NCBI GenBank assembly: GCA_934255435.1
Contig: CAKQNZ010000005.1
Span: forward strand, 1-27,117
Length of the DNA stretch: 27,117 nucleotides
Direction: 5' to 3'
DNA from: an uncultured Clostridia bacterium
GTDB taxonomy: Bacteria; Bacillota; Clostridia; Peptostreptococcales; Anaerovoracaceae
Numbering within the stretch: the stretch's first letter is position 1; the number at the start of each line of letters is the position of its first letter. The notes beneath the pieces are model-generated. The model saw nothing but the letters and a program-made list of their open reading frames with translations, did no database searches and was not told where the DNA came from. Below, piece by piece: positions 13,592-25,262 of this stretch. The translations under genes and the position numbers were made by a program.

Positions 13592-16183
13592 TTATGCTGT
13601 CCTGAACGTCAGCTTTGTGCCGTCACTGTCCATGATGACTCTGTCGCCGTCGCCTACGGTGCCTTTTATCAGTTCTCCTGCCAGTTCCGTTTCCACGTTT
13701 CTCTGGAGGAATCTCTTCACAGGTCTTGCGCCGTATGCAGGGTCGTAGCTTTCATCAGCTATGAACTTCTTGGCTGCATCTGTCATCTCAAGTGTTATGT
13801 TCCTTTCTTCAAGACGTTTCTCGATATCCTTCATAGCAAGCTCTATGATCTTAACGATCTGATCTTCTGTCAGCGGTGAGAATACCACGATATCGTCTAT
13901 CCTGTTGAGGAATTCAGGCCTGAAGTATTTCTTCGTTTCGTCTTCTACTTTCTGCTTGACTTCTTCGTCTACAGTACCGTCCTGCCTGATGCCGTCGATC
14001 AGATAGTTGCTTCCGATGTTGGAAGTCATGATGACGATGGTGTTCTTGAAGTCCACTGTCCTGCCCTGGTTGTCTGTCAGACGTCCGTCGTCCAGCAGCT
14101 GCAGCAGGATGTTGAATACATCAGGGTGTGCCTTTTCTATTTCATCGAACAGTATAACGCTGTACGGTTTCCTTCTTACAGCTTCTGTGAGCTGTCCGCC
14201 TTCATCGTATCCTACATATCCCGGAGGCGCTCCTACCAGTCTCGATACCGAGTGTTTCTCCATGTACTCCGACATATCGATACGGATCATGTTCTTCTCT
14301 GAATCGAACAGTGCTTCGGAAAGCGCCTTTGCAAGTTCTGTCTTGCCCACGCCTGTAGGTCCCAGGAATATGAAAGATCCGATAGGACGTTTCTCGTCTT
14401 TCAGTCCGGCTCTTGCTCTCAGCACAGCTTCTGCTACAGCCTTTACGCCTTCTTCCTGTCCGACTACTCTCTTGTGGAGTATCTCAGGCAGCTTCAGGAG
14501 CTTTTCTTTCTCGCTCTCAACAAGCTTGCTGACAGGTATACCTGTCCATCCGGAGATTACCTCCGCTATCTCTTCTTCTGTTACTTCTTCTTTGAGAAGT
14601 CTTGATTCCTCAGCCTTGTCGGCTTTGCCCTTTTCTTCTTCCAGTTTCTTCTCAAGATCAGGCAGTGTACCGTATTTCAGCTGTGCCAGCTTTTCAAGAT
14701 CGTAATTTCTCTCAGCCTCTTCCATCTGATGCTTTACATCCTCGATCTGCTGTTTAACAGCCTTGACTTCAGTTATGGCTTTCTTCTCGCCTTCCCACTG
14801 GGCACGCATAGCGTTGCTCTCGTCTCTCAGCTGGGAAAGTTCCTTTTCAAGAGCTTCCAGTCTGCCCTTTGAAGCCTTGTCTGTCTCTTTGCTCAGTGCC
14901 TGCTTCTCGATTTCCAGCTGCATGATCTTCCTGGATATCTCGTCCAGTTCAGACGGCATGCTGTCTATCTCTGTCCTTATCTTTGATGCTGCCTCGTCCA
15001 TCAGGTCTATTGCCTTGTCAGGCAGGAACCTGTCGCTGATATATCTGTCGGAAAGTGTAGCACAGGCAATCAGTGCATTGTCTGTGATCCTTACTCCGTG
15101 ATGTATCTCGAAACGCTCTTTCAGACCTCTCAGTATGGATATGGTGTCTTCAACTGTCGGCTGATCCACCAGCACCTTCTGGAATCTTCGTTCAAGAGCT
15201 GCATCCTTTTCGATGTATTTCCTGTATTCATCCAGTGTTGTGGCTCCTATGCAGTGGAGCTCACCTCTGGCAAGTTTAGGCTTCAGCAGGTTGCCTGCAT
15301 CCATTGCACCTTCAGTCTTGCCTGCACCGACGATGTTGTGTATCTCATCTATGAACAGGATTATCCTGCCCTCGGATTTCTCTATCTCATTGAGGACAGC
15401 CTTGAGACGTTCTTCGAATTCGCCTCTGAACTTGGCTCCAGCTATCAGCGATCCCATATCCAGTGCGAATATGGTCTTGTCCTTCAGACCCTCCGGTACA
15501 TCGCCGTTGAGGATACGCTGTGCAAGCCCTTCGACTACAGCGGTCTTGCCGACGCCAGGTTCACCTATGAGCACCGGATTGTTCTTGGTCCTTCTGGAAA
15601 GGATCTGTATCGTATGTCTTATCTCTCCGTCTCTGCCGATGACAGGATCAAGTTTGCCGTCTCTTGCCATCTCCACCAGATCTCTGCCGTACTTGTTCAG
15701 AGCATCGTAGTTTTCTTCAGGATTCTGGCTTGTCACTCTCTGGTTGCCTCTGACTTTGTTCAGAGCTTCCAGGAATTTATCCTTGCTTATATCATATCTC
15801 TTGAAAACAGCTGCCGACGGAGTGTTCCTCTCGTCCAGCAGTGCCATGTAAAGATGTTCTACGCTGACGTATTCATCCTTGAGCTTCTCGGCCTTTTTCT
15901 CTGCATTCAGGAATATCTGCTGCAGTCTTCTCGTAGAGTACATGCCGTCAGCACTGCCTGCCACCTTCGGCAGCTTGTCAATCTCAGCCTGTACAGCTCC
16001 GATGACTTCGCCTGTATTCACTCCCATGAATTTCAGCAGTTTCGGGATGAGACCATCCTTCTGCATCAGCAGAGCCAAATGAAGATGTTCTCCGTCCAGC
16101 TGCTGGTTGCCCTCCTCCACTGCTATATTCTGACAATCTATTACTGCACTCTGTGCATTCTGTGTATATTTATCTATGTTCAT
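13592..16183 (-). CDS. clpB: ATP-dependent disaggregase ClpB
   Basis: ClpB is a hexameric AAA+ disaggregase that extracts polypeptides from aggregates together with DnaK. The 863-residue protein has the N-terminal substrate domain (duplicated Clp-N repeats, about 1-150), a first AAA+ module with GEPGVGKT near 204-211 and LFIDEIHN, the coiled-coil middle domain (about 400-530, rich in Glu/Lys), a second AAA+ module with GPTGVGKT near 605-612 and [10 protein letters not shown], and a C-terminal D2-small domain. No ClpP-binding loop is apparent and the long middle domain distinguishes it from ClpC/ClpA. I chose the ATG at 16183, which follows GGGGGTG by six bases; a GTG at 16192 is in frame but lies within that site. 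Control by HrcA is indicated by a perfect CIRCE element upstream. Confidence 0.97.
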   Translation of the reverse strand: MNIDKYTQNAQSAVIDCQNIAVEEGNQQLDGEHLHLALLMQKDGLIPKLLKFMGVNTGEVIGAVQAEIDKLPKVAGSADGMYSTRRLQQIFLNAEKKAEKLKDEYVSVEHLYMALLDERNTPSAAVFKRYDISKDKFLEALNKVRGNQRVTSQNPEENYDALNKYGRDLVEMARDGKLDPVIGRDGEIRHTIQILSRRTKNNPVLIGEPGVGKTAVVEGLAQRILNGDVPEGLKDKTIFALDMGSLIAGAKFRGEFEERLKAVLNEIEKSEGRIILFIDEIHNIVGAGKTEGAMDAGNLLKPKLARGELHCIGATTLDEYRKYIEKDAALERRFQKVLVDQPTVEDTISILRGLKERFEIHHGVRITDNALIACATLSDRYISDRFLPDKAIDLMDEAASKIRTEIDSMPSELDEISRKIMQLEIEKQALSKETDKASKGRLEALEKELSQLRDESNAMRAQWEGEKKAITEVKAVKQQIEDVKHQMEEAERNYDLEKLAQLKYGTLPDLEKKLEEEKGKADKAEESRLLKEEVTEEEIAEVISGWTGIPVSKLVESEKEKLLKLPEILHKRVVGQEEGVKAVAEAVLRARAGLKDEKRPIGSFIFLGPTGVGKTELAKALSEALFDSEKNMIRIDMSEYMEKHSVSRLVGAPPGYVGYDEGGQLTEAVRRKPYSVILFDEIEKAHPDVFNILLQLLDDGRLTDNQGRTVDFKNTIVIMTSNIGSNYLIDGIRQDGTVDEEVKQKVEDETKKYFRPEFLNRIDDIVVFSPLTEDQIVKIIELAMKDIEKRLEERNITLEMTDAAKKFIADESYDPAYGARPVKRFLQRNVETELAGELIKGTVGDGDRVIMDSDGTKLTFRTA

Positions 16184-16221
16184 AATGTTCACCCCCGTTG
16201 GTTTCCCTTCTTGATGATTTT

Positions 16222-16250
16222 ATTGTACTCCCGGCAAAATCAAAAGTCAA
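16222..16250 (-). promoter_or_regulatory. Sigma-A promoter of clpB
   Basis: On the minus strand TTGACT (16245-16250) and TACAAT (16222-16227) are separated by 17 bases, close to the consensus. Transcription would start about 32 bases before the clpB ATG. Confidence 0.8.
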
Positions 16251-16257
16251 CACTTTT

Positions 16258-16284
16258 TTAGCACTCACTTTAATAGAGTGCTAA
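16258..16284. promoter_or_regulatory. CIRCE operator (HrcA binding site)
   Basis: TTAGCACTC (16258-16266), nine bases, then GAGTGCTAA (16276-16284): an exact match to the CIRCE consensus TTAGCACTC-N9-GAGTGCTAA bound by the heat-shock repressor HrcA. It lies 7 bases upstream of the -35 box of the main clpB promoter instead of downstream of it. A second possible promoter further up (TTGCAA-17-AATTAT, minus strand, near 16290-16318) would place CIRCE at its start site. Confidence 0.93.
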
Positions 16285-16383
16285 TAATTCGCCAAGAACC
16301 CTGTGATTGCAACGGTTTGCGAACCAAATTTTTTTATTATACCAGTTTCTGATGGATCGTTCTTCCTGAAAACCAGCGGGAAT

Positions 16384-16508
16384 AACAGAACGGTAAATCC
16401 AAGACCGACTGAAGCCGGGGAAAAGTGCCTTTATGCCCGGAGAGACGAAGGCGATCCACTTTGGCAGAACAGAGCGGTGAGTCCCTCTCCGGCTGAAACC
16501 GGGTAACA
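16384..16508. repeat. Imperfect 41-bp direct repeat, two copies 84 bp apart
   Basis: Copies at 16384-16424 and 16468-16508 match at 30 of 41 positions. Shared blocks are AACAGA, CGGT, TCC, CCG, CTGAA and CCGGG. The second copy contains a CCGG/CCGG mini-hairpin and the first a slightly decayed version. A more degenerate third copy may lie at about 16355-16384 (CTGAAAACC, GCGGGAA). It may belong to a dispersed intergenic repeat family or be the remains of a mobile element. Confidence 0.55.
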
Positions 16509-16599
16509 CTCGTACAGGATCTTATACAACTCGCAATGTGATCGGGATAAGTCTCTAAGTGCAGGTGCAGGAGTGAGCGCAGCGAACGTCGTGCCATAC

Positions 16600-16632
16600 A
16601 AAAAGAGCGTCCCGCATTATGCGAAACGCTCT
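16600..16632 (-). terminator. Terminator of hppA
   Basis: On the minus strand AGAGCGT (16626-16632) pairs with ACGCTCT (16604-16610), with an inner CGCAT/TGCG helix, followed by a run of five T. It lies about 25 bases past the hppA stop. Confidence 0.75.
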
Positions 16633-16657
16633 GTATTTTCATATGAAACTTATCAGC

Positions 16658-18679
16658 TTAGAAAGTGATGAGTCCGCCGATAGCTACGAACAGTGGTGCG
16701 AATACTACTGATACGATAGTCATCAGCTTGATAAGTATGTTGATGGATGGACCGGAAGTATCCTTGAACGGGTCACCTACAGTATCACCAACAACAGCTG
16801 CCTTATGTGAATCTGAACCTTTTCCTCCGAAATGTCCTTCTTCGATGTACTTCTTGGCATTGTCCCATGCTCCGCCGGCATTGGCCATCATGAGAGCCAT
16901 CAGTACGCCTGAAGATAAAGCTCCGCCCAGCATTCCGCCGAGTGCTGCAGGTCCTAATACGATACCTACTACCAGCGGCGCCAGTACAGCCATGAGACCA
17001 GGAACGATCATTTCCTTCAGCGCAGCCTGAGTTGAGATATCAACGCAGTGTGCATAGTCAGGCTTTGAAGTTCCTTCGAGGATGCCCTTGTCTTCTCTGA
17101 ACTGTCTTCTTACTTCTTCGATCATCTGATTTGCAGCTTTACCTACAGAGTTCATAGTGAACGCTGAGAACAGGAACGGCAGCATAGCTCCGATGAACAG
17201 ACCGATAACTACTACAGGATTGAGCAGGTCTACAGCTTCAAGCTTTGTAACTTCTGCATATGATGCGAACAGAGCCAGTGCTGTGAGGGCTGCTGAACCG
17301 ATAGCGAATCCCTTACCGATAGCAGCTGTAGTATTACCAACTGAGTCGAGCTTGTCTGTGATCTCTCTTACGCTTTCAGGAAGCTCTGACATTTCAGCGA
17401 TACCGCCGGCATTGTCAGATACAGGACCGTAAGCGTCTACTGCTACTGTCATACCTGTTGTTGAAAGCATACCTACTGCAGCAAGAGCGATACCGTACAT
17501 ACCTGCTGTGTAGTAAGCTGCGAATATACCTACTGCAATGCAGATGACAGGCCATAATGTTGACATCATGCCGACACCCAGACCGCTTATTATAGTTGTA
17601 GCTGAACCAGTCTGTGACTGTTCTGCTATCTTCTTTACTGATTTGTAATCACCTGAAGTGTAGATCTCAGTGATCTTACCGATAGCTATACCAACAATAA
17701 GACCTGCGATGATAGCTATGGCATAGTTCATGCTTCCCAGCATGAAATGTGAAAGTATCAGTGTAGCGATTATCACTATGATACCTGCCACATAAGTACC
17801 CATGTTGAGAGCGCTTGCAGGATTCGATCCTTCTTTGCCTCTTACCAGCAGGATGCCGATAACTGATGAGATGATGCCTATACCTGAAAGGATAAGCGGG
17901 AACAGCGCAGCTGTAGTCTCATCGAAAAGACCGCCTGAATTTGCTGCAGCAACTGCTGCCAGAGTTACAGCGGATATGATCGAACCTACATATGATTCGA
18001 ACAGGTCAGAACCCATACCTGCAACGTCACCTACGTTGTCGCCTACGTTGTCAGCGATAACTGCAGGGTTTCTCGGGTCATCCTCAGGGATACCTGCTTC
18101 TACTTTACCAACAAGGTCAGCACCTACGTCTGCAGCCTTGGTATAGATACCGCCGCCCACACGTCCGAACAGTGCCATTGATGATGCACCGAATCCGAAA
18201 CCTGTGATGCACTGAGTAACTGTTGCCAGGTCAAGAACGCATAATACCACGCCCAGACCGAACAGACCGAGGCCTGATACAGCCAGTCCCATTACGGCAC
18301 CTGATCTGAATGCGATCTTCAGAGCCTTGTTCATGCCGGAATCCTTTGCGGCCTGCGCAGTTCTCACGTTACCCAGTGTAGCCACCTTCATACCGAAGAA
18401 ACCTGCCAGCACTGAAAGCAGTGCTCCGAACACATACAGGATCGCTGTTGTCACACTCTGCAGACCGAAGCCTATGAGCAGTGCCAGTACAACGATAACG
18501 ATCGCCATGATCTTGTACTCTCTTGTGAGGAACGCCATCGCACCTTCTCTTATGTATCCGGCGATCTCCCTCATCCTGTCGTTGCCTTCATCGGCTTTGC
18601 CGACCCATGTAGCAAGGGAAACTGCAACGATCAGACCAATTATTGCTGCAACTACAGCAATGATTGCCAAACTATTCAT
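16658..18679 (-). CDS. hppA: Membrane-bound ion-pumping pyrophosphatase
   Basis: This 673-residue integral membrane enzyme couples hydrolysis of pyrophosphate to Na+ and/or H+ export. It has the family's roughly 16-helix hydrophobic profile. The substrate-binding motifs are [20 protein letters not shown] (near 170-190), [20 protein letters not shown] (near 210-230) and, at the C-terminus, [15 protein letters not shown]. The motif [14 protein letters not shown] (near 445-458) carries Ala where potassium-independent enzymes have Lys, so a K+-stimulated type is expected; many such clostridial enzymes pump sodium, but the ion cannot be fixed by reading alone. The ATG has GGGAGG nine bases upstream. 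secG lies 112 bases upstream with no clear terminator between them; hppA ends at its own terminator. Confidence 0.95.
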   Translation of the reverse strand: MNSLAIIAVVAAIIGLIVAVSLATWVGKADEGNDRMREIAGYIREGAMAFLTREYKIMAIVIVVLALLIGFGLQSVTTAILYVFGALLSVLAGFFGMKVATLGNVRTAQAAKDSGMNKALKIAFRSGAVMGLAVSGLGLFGLGVVLCVLDLATVTQCITGFGFGASSMALFGRVGGGIYTKAADVGADLVGKVEAGIPEDDPRNPAVIADNVGDNVGDVAGMGSDLFESYVGSIISAVTLAAVAAANSGGLFDETTAALFPLILSGIGIISSVIGILLVRGKEGSNPASALNMGTYVAGIIVIIATLILSHFMLGSMNYAIAIIAGLIVGIAIGKITEIYTSGDYKSVKKIAEQSQTGSATTIISGLGVGMMSTLWPVICIAVGIFAAYYTAGMYGIALAAVGMLSTTGMTVAVDAYGPVSDNAGGIAEMSELPESVREITDKLDSVGNTTAAIGKGFAIGSAALTALALFASYAEVTKLEAVDLLNPVVVIGLFIGAMLPFLFSAFTMNSVGKAANQMIEEVRRQFREDKGILEGTSKPDYAHCVDISTQAALKEMIVPGLMAVLAPLVVGIVLGPAALGGMLGGALSSGVLMALMMANAGGAWDNAKKYIEEGHFGGKGSDSHKAAVVGDTVGDPFKDTSGPSINILIKLMTIVSVVFAPLFVAIGGLITF

Positions 18680-18791
18680 TTTTATGAAACCTCCCTCTCG
18701 TATTTATCACAATAAAAAAAACACTGTATGACTTTTTGATATATAATAGAGCGATAATTTTATATGACAGATACGAAACTAATAATGTAAA

Positions 18792-19022
18792 TTATTCCAA
18801 CGCAACAAGCACGAGCGAAATCACGATAAACAGGATAGCCGTCACTGTAGATATCTTGCTTAATATACCTTCGTAACCCTGGCTCTTCCTTTTACCGAAA
18901 AGCTGCTCAGCACCGCCGCCGATTGAACCTGATAATCCGTCACTGTTACTTGACTGAAGTAATATACTGATGATCAGTACCAGACTTGCCACTGCAAGTA
19001 TGATTTTAAGAGCAATACTCAT
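18792..19022 (-). CDS. secG: Preprotein translocase subunit SecG
   Basis: This 76-residue protein has the standard SecG plan: an N-terminal membrane helix (about 4-22), the conserved loop LLQSSNSDGLSGSIGGGAEQLFGKRKSQG (split here as LLQSSNSDGLSG and GGGAEQLFGK), and a second helix (about 55-74). SecG assists the SecYEG channel during SecA-driven export. The ATG is preceded by AAGGAGG and by a good promoter of its own. secG next to eno is the common clostridial and bacillar order, but here a terminator after eno separates the two transcripts. Confidence 0.93.
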   Translation of the reverse strand: MSIALKIILAVASLVLIISILLQSSNSDGLSGSIGGGAEQLFGKRKSQGYEGILSKISTVTAILFIVISLVLVALE

Positions 19023-19052
19023 TTTATTTCCTCCTTATAGTCTAACTATTTG

Positions 19053-19081
19053 AGTGTATCACAGTGTCTGTCAAAAATCAA
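19053..19081 (-). promoter_or_regulatory. Promoter of secG
   Basis: On the minus strand TTGATT (19076-19081) lies 17 bases before TACACT (19053-19058), about 30 bases from the ATG. A perfect TTGACA overlaps the spacer at 19070-19075 but has no -10 at the right distance. Confidence 0.6.
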
Positions 19082-19231
19082 CAATTATGTTCGCTTTACA
19101 TATCTATTTTCCGTATAGATGATCAGCGTTTTTCATTGTTTTTATCGCACATCTGCATGAAAAATATTTTATAATGTGAAAAATGTCATTTTAATGATTC
19201 CGGAATATCGCCGGAAAAATCTATTTCAAGG

Positions 19232-19266
19232 AAAAACAGAGCCGGCATTTTTGATTCCGGCTCTGT
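19232..19266 (-). terminator. Terminator of the glycolytic operon (after eno)
   Basis: ACAGAGCCGG (19236-19245) and CCGGCTCTGT (19257-19266) form a perfect 10-bp stem with an 11-base loop; on the minus strand it runs into five T. Confidence 0.88.
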
Positions 19267-19294
19267 GATATGTGCTTTTTATCTGTATGACAGA

Positions 19295-21359
<2,065 letters not shown>

Positions 21360-21376
21360 CGTCAATCACCTCCGGA

Positions 21377-22561
21377 TCATTTATCCTCCAGGCATGCCAC
21401 TCCCGGCAGTTCCTTTCCTTCAAGGAACTCCAGTGAAGCGCCTCCGCCTGTTGAAATATGAGTCATTTTATCTGCGAATCCGAACTGTTCGACAGCAGCG
21501 GCTGAATCGCCTCCGCCTATAACAGTCGTCGCATCGCTTTCTGCCAGTGCTTTTGCAATGGCTTTCGTACCTTCTGCAAACGACGGCATTTCGAATACAC
21601 CTGCAGGACCGTTCCATACGACAGTCTTTGCTGATGCGATACAGCTCCTGTAAAGCTCTATAGTCTCAGGACCTATATCCATACCCATCATATCTGCCGG
21701 TATACTGTCTCTGTCGAATACAGCCTTTTCGCTGTCATTGCTGAATTCTTTGGCACACACTGTATCCACCGGCAGCAGAAGGTCTACGCCTGCCGCTTCG
21801 GCTTTTTTCATGAGTTCTCCTGCCAGCTCTATGCTTTCTTCATCGAGTATGGATGTACCTATCTCGTATCCCATAGCCTTGAAAAAAGTATAGCTCATGC
21901 CTCCGCCGATTATCAGCGAGTCTACTTTTTTCATGAGGTTCTCGATAACAGGTATCTTGTCTCCGACCTTGGCGCCGCCCATGATGGCAACGAATGGCCT
22001 CTCAGGATCATCCAGAGCATCTCCCAGGAATTTTATCTCCTTTTCGATCAGGAAACCTGATACAGCCGGCATGTATTTTGCCAGTCCGGCTGTGGAGCAG
22101 TGTGCTCTGTGTGCTGTACCGAAAGCATCGTTCACGAATATTTCTCCGAGGGCTGCCAGTTCGCCTGTGAACGGCTCCTCGTTCTTTGTTTCTTCAACTC
22201 TGTATCTGACATTTTCCAGGAGCATCACCTGACCGCCTTTAAGTGTCGCAGCCTTCTCTCTGACGCTGTCGTCCACGACCACCGGTGATGGTGCGAAGAT
22301 CACATCCTGGCCAAGCAGCTGTGAAAGCCTGTCGGCTACAGGCTTCAGGGAAAATTCAGGCTTTGCCTCTCCCTTCGGTCTGCCCATGTGAGACATCAGT
22401 ATCACCGCTGCATCATTTTCGATAAGATATTTTATTGTAGGCAGTGCCGATACGATCCTGATGTCGTTGGTGATCTTCCCGTCCTGCATAGGAACATTGA
22501 AATCACATCTCACCAGGACTTTTCTTCCTGCTACATCGATATCCCTGACTGTTTTTTTCAT
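21377..22561 (-). CDS. pgk: Phosphoglycerate kinase
   Basis: It transfers phosphate from 1,3-bisphosphoglycerate to ADP. The 394-residue protein has the N-terminal signature [17 protein letters not shown], the substrate-binding [47 protein letters not shown] and the C-terminal glycine-rich [13 protein letters not shown] and [15 protein letters not shown]. Length and both lobes are complete. The ribosome-binding site is AAGGA upstream of the ATG. It sits 30 bases downstream of gap and 17 bases upstream of tpiA in the same operon. Confidence 0.98.
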   Translation of the reverse strand: MKKTVRDIDVAGRKVLVRCDFNVPMQDGKITNDIRIVSALPTIKYLIENDAAVILMSHMGRPKGEAKPEFSLKPVADRLSQLLGQDVIFAPSPVVVDDSVREKAATLKGGQVMLLENVRYRVEETKNEEPFTGELAALGEIFVNDAFGTAHRAHCSTAGLAKYMPAVSGFLIEKEIKFLGDALDDPERPFVAIMGGAKVGDKIPVIENLMKKVDSLIIGGGMSYTFFKAMGYEIGTSILDEESIELAGELMKKAEAAGVDLLLPVDTVCAKEFSNDSEKAVFDRDSIPADMMGMDIGPETIELYRSCIASAKTVVWNGPAGVFEMPSFAEGTKAIAKALAESDATTVIGGGDSAAAVEQFGFADKMTHISTGGGASLEFLEGKELPGVACLEDK

Positions 22562-22591
22562 TTTGAATACCGTCCTTAAAATTGATATGTA

Positions 22592-23608
22592 CTATTTATT
22601 GTCTACACTGTACATGTGTTTTATAAGTTCGAGCACCTTGTTCGAGTATCCGAATTCATTGTCATAGAATGCTATCAGTTTGAAGAACTTGTCGTTCAGC
22701 TGTATACCTTCTCTTGCATCGAAGATAGAAGTGTTGGCGTCGCCGATGAAATCGCTTGAAACGACTTCGTCGTCAACATATTCGAGAATGCCCTTCATGT
22801 GAGTTTCTGATGCTTCTTTCATCTTTGCACAGATTTCTTCATAGCTTGCAGTCTTCTTGAGCTGTACGTTGAGATCGACTACTGATACATCATTCGTAGG
22901 AACACGATATGAGATGCCTGTCATCTTTCCTGCCAGTGAAGGTACTACCAGACCTACTGCCTTTGCTGCACCTGTAGTTGACGGGATGATGTTGCCGAAT
23001 GATGATCTGCCTGTTCTCCAGTCTTTCATTGAACGTGCGTCTACTACCTTCTGTTTTGCAGTTGCTGCATGGATAGTTGACATGAGACCCTGTTCGATGC
23101 CCCAGTTGTCTTCGATGACTTTGCACATAGGAGCCAGACAGTTAGTAGTACATGAAGCGTTCGATACGATGTTCATATCCGGAGTATATGTCTCGTGGTT
23201 TACGCCCATTACGAATGTAGGTGTCTCTTTATCCTTGGCAGGAGCTGTGATGACTACTTTCTTTGCTCCCTGATTGATGTGTACCATAGCTTTTTCTGTA
23301 GTGTTGTATGCACCTGTACCTTCTACGATATACTCAGCTCCGCATTCTCCCCAAGGGATGTTGGACGCATCGCTTTCACTGTACACAGGAACCTTCTTGC
23401 CGTCGATGATGATACCGTCTTCGTAAACACCGAGTTCTTTCGGAAAGCGACCGAATACTGTATCATATTTCAGCATGTATACCATGTAATCCTTGTCTGC
23501 GTTACGAACATTGATACCTGCGATCTCTATCTCAGGCATGTCCATTGCTGCTCGAATAACTACACGTGAAATACGACCGAACCCGCTCACTCCTATTTTA
23601 ATTGCCAT
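22592..23608 (-). CDS. gap: Type I glyceraldehyde-3-phosphate dehydrogenase
   Basis: It oxidises glyceraldehyde 3-phosphate to 1,3-bisphosphoglycerate. The 338-residue protein has the Rossmann start GVSGFGRISR, the catalytic Cys in SNASCTTNCLAP, the catalytic His in MSTIHAATAKQK, KDWRTGR and STTGAAKAVG, and the C-terminal YDNEFGYSNKV. It differs from the textbook enzyme near the cofactor: GINVRNADKDYMVYMLKYD replaces the usual IND-plus-six-residues segment, with one extra residue, so the Asp that holds the NAD ribose is not in its normal place. GGAGGA precedes the ATG. It is the first gene of the glycolytic operon, with a promoter overlapping the rpoN stop codon. Confidence 0.97.
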   Translation of the reverse strand: MAIKIGVSGFGRISRVVIRAAMDMPEIEIAGINVRNADKDYMVYMLKYDTVFGRFPKELGVYEDGIIIDGKKVPVYSESDASNIPWGECGAEYIVEGTGAYNTTEKAMVHINQGAKKVVITAPAKDKETPTFVMGVNHETYTPDMNIVSNASCTTNCLAPMCKVIEDNWGIEQGLMSTIHAATAKQKVVDARSMKDWRTGRSSFGNIIPSTTGAAKAVGLVVPSLAGKMTGISYRVPTNDVSVVDLNVQLKKTASYEEICAKMKEASETHMKGILEYVDDEVVSSDFIGDANTSIFDAREGIQLNDKFFKLIAFYDNEFGYSNKVLELIKHMYSVDNK

Positions 23609-23660
23609 TTCTAATTCCTCCTGAAGTATGGTTTAAATTTGTTATTATAGTGTAATAATT

Positions 23661-23689
23661 TATATATATCTCCCCATGAAAAGGGTCAA
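23661..23689 (-). promoter_or_regulatory. Promoter of the gap-pgk-tpiA-eno operon
   Basis: On the minus strand TTGACC (23684-23689) lies 17 bases before TATATA (23661-23666). The -35 box overlaps the rpoN stop codon (23686-23688), so there is no room for a terminator and rpoN transcripts probably read into gap. No CggR-type operator palindrome is obvious. Confidence 0.6.
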
Positions 23690-25137
23690 TATCGCCTTCG
23701 CTTTGAAGATGAAAGAATGTGCATCTCATCTCTGTATTTTGCCACGGTACGTCTTGAAATATTTATGCCTTTATCTTTGAGCATATCCACCATAGCCTGA
23801 TCGCTGTGAGGGTTCTTCGGATCCTCGCTGTCAACCATCTCTCTGATGAATTCTTTAATGCTGTTGGAAGATATCCCTTCTCCGTGGCTTCCCGACACTC
23901 CTGCCGAGAAAAAGTATTTTATTTCGAAAACGCCTCTTGGGCTCTGCAGATATTTGCCGTTTATGGACCTGGATACTGTGGATTCGTGTATCCCCAGCTC
24001 CTCTGCTATATCCTTTAGTGTAAGGGTCTTGAGATATTTGCTGCCCTTATCGAAAAAGTCTTTCTGGTATTTGACTACAGACGTCACTACATTGTATATG
24101 GTCTGTTTCCTCTGTTCGATGCTCTTGATCAGCCACAGTGCGGAATTCACTTTGTCCGACAGGTACTTTGAAAGGTTCTCATCGGTCTCTGCCCTGCTGA
24201 GCATCTTCTGATAATACGAGCTGACAACAAGGTTAGGCGTGCTGCTCTCGTTGACAGTGACGACATATTCGCCGTCCACTCTCTCTACTATGACATCCGG
24301 CACGATGTATTTGGTGTCTATCTGCGAGGAGAACTGCCTGCCCGGTTTAGGCTCCAGCGTCCTTATGATATCGCTCATATCCTGGACTTCCTTTGCAGAT
24401 ATTCCCATCTCTCTTGCTATGACTCCAAGCCTGTTATTGGCAAGATCTTCGAGATGTTCGTTTATGACACGCTCGAAGATATCTGTGAGCTGACCGCTCT
24501 GCCTGAGCTGTATTATGAGACATTCCCGCAGATCCTTTGCTCCGACGCCCACAGGATCGAATGTATGTATGATATCAAGCACCTTGTGTACGCTCTCTTC
24601 GTCTGAGCCGGTGACACGTGCTATCTCATCCACTCCGGACGTCAGATATCCATTCTCGTCAAGGGATTCTATGATATATCTGCCGATCTTCCTGCAGTTT
24701 TTTTTCTGTGTTGCGAACTGCAGCTGGAACATCAGATGCTCCGGCAGCGTGACGTCTGAAGAAACGAACTGTTCGTATGTGTTCTCCTTCTCTTCACCGC
24801 CTTTGTAATCCCATTGTTTGTAGCTTATATCATCATACTGTCTGTCTTTGATATATTCTTTCCAGTCGAAGTCATCGTCCTTTGACGATGATACTGCCGC
24901 CTGCTCGCTGTCCTTGGTGCTGCTGTATCCGTCATCGTGACTTTCCTGATGCTGTTCTGCAGGATGCTCATGGGCACCCGGTTCCAGAACAGGATTGACA
25001 AGGAGCTGCTCCTGTACATATGAATCGAGCTCCTGCGTGTTGAACTGCAGTATCTGTATAGCCTGTATCAGTTCCGGTGTCATCACAAGCTTCTGCGCCT
25101 GTTCAATTGTTAAATCGTAGCCAAATCGCATACTCAT
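23686..25137 (-). CDS. rpoN: RNA polymerase sigma-54 factor
   Basis: Sigma-54 directs RNA polymerase to -24/-12 promoters and needs an AAA+ activator. The 483-residue protein has the Gln-rich activator-response region at the N-terminus (EQAQKLVMTPELIQAIQILQ, split across about 10-30). An acidic, poorly conserved region II follows (about 55-95), then the core-binding domain, a helix-turn-helix (ELGIHESTVSRSINGKY) with EIKYFFSAGV, and the RpoN box RRTVAKYR (462-469). All regions are intact. The ATG at 25137 is seven bases past GAGG; a second ATG two codons later is less likely. No sigma-54 activator gene lies in the window. It is followed directly by the glycolytic operon. Confidence 0.97.
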   Translation of the reverse strand: MSMRFGYDLTIEQAQKLVMTPELIQAIQILQFNTQELDSYVQEQLLVNPVLEPGAHEHPAEQHQESHDDGYSSTKDSEQAAVSSSKDDDFDWKEYIKDRQYDDISYKQWDYKGGEEKENTYEQFVSSDVTLPEHLMFQLQFATQKKNCRKIGRYIIESLDENGYLTSGVDEIARVTGSDEESVHKVLDIIHTFDPVGVGAKDLRECLIIQLRQSGQLTDIFERVINEHLEDLANNRLGVIAREMGISAKEVQDMSDIIRTLEPKPGRQFSSQIDTKYIVPDVIVERVDGEYVVTVNESSTPNLVVSSYYQKMLSRAETDENLSKYLSDKVNSALWLIKSIEQRKQTIYNVVTSVVKYQKDFFDKGSKYLKTLTLKDIAEELGIHESTVSRSINGKYLQSPRGVFEIKYFFSAGVSGSHGEGISSNSIKEFIREMVDSEDPKNPHSDQAMVDMLKDKGINISRRTVAKYRDEMHILSSSKRRRY

Positions 25138-25164
25138 CTTAATACCTCATCTTCATATACAACA

Positions 25165-25193
25165 AGTATACCACATGGAAATTTTTTTGTCAG
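25165..25193 (-). promoter_or_regulatory. Promoter of rpoN
   Basis: On the minus strand CTGACA (25188-25193) lies 17 bases before TATACT (25165-25170), which also has an upstream TG (extended -10). It is about 28 bases from the rpoN ATG. Confidence 0.65.
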
Positions 25194-25262
25194 TGGTTTG
25201 ACCCGGTTTTCTTTTTTTCAGTATAATTTGTCTTTTAGTGTTCCCATGTGATATCGCCACTT

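Larger units (their letters stand above)
16285..16657. other. Intergenic region of about 370 bases without a credible gene
   Basis: It holds a degenerate repeat (next entry), the hppA terminator at its right end, and otherwise nothing I can name. Short open frames cross it on both strands but have no ribosome-binding sites, overlap each other and owe their internal similarity to the DNA repeat. Confidence 0.6.

Noticed and set aside
15098..16261. Plus-strand open frame of 387 codons opposite clpB
   Set aside because: It is antisense to the highly conserved clpB N-terminal and first AAA+ domains, has Cys/Tyr/Leu-rich unnatural composition and no ribosome-binding site.
16270..16509. Minus-strand 79-codon frame with internally repeated PGFSR...RSV peptide
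   Set aside because: The peptide repeat is explained by the 41-bp DNA repeat; the frame runs into the CIRCE element and has no ribosome-binding site.
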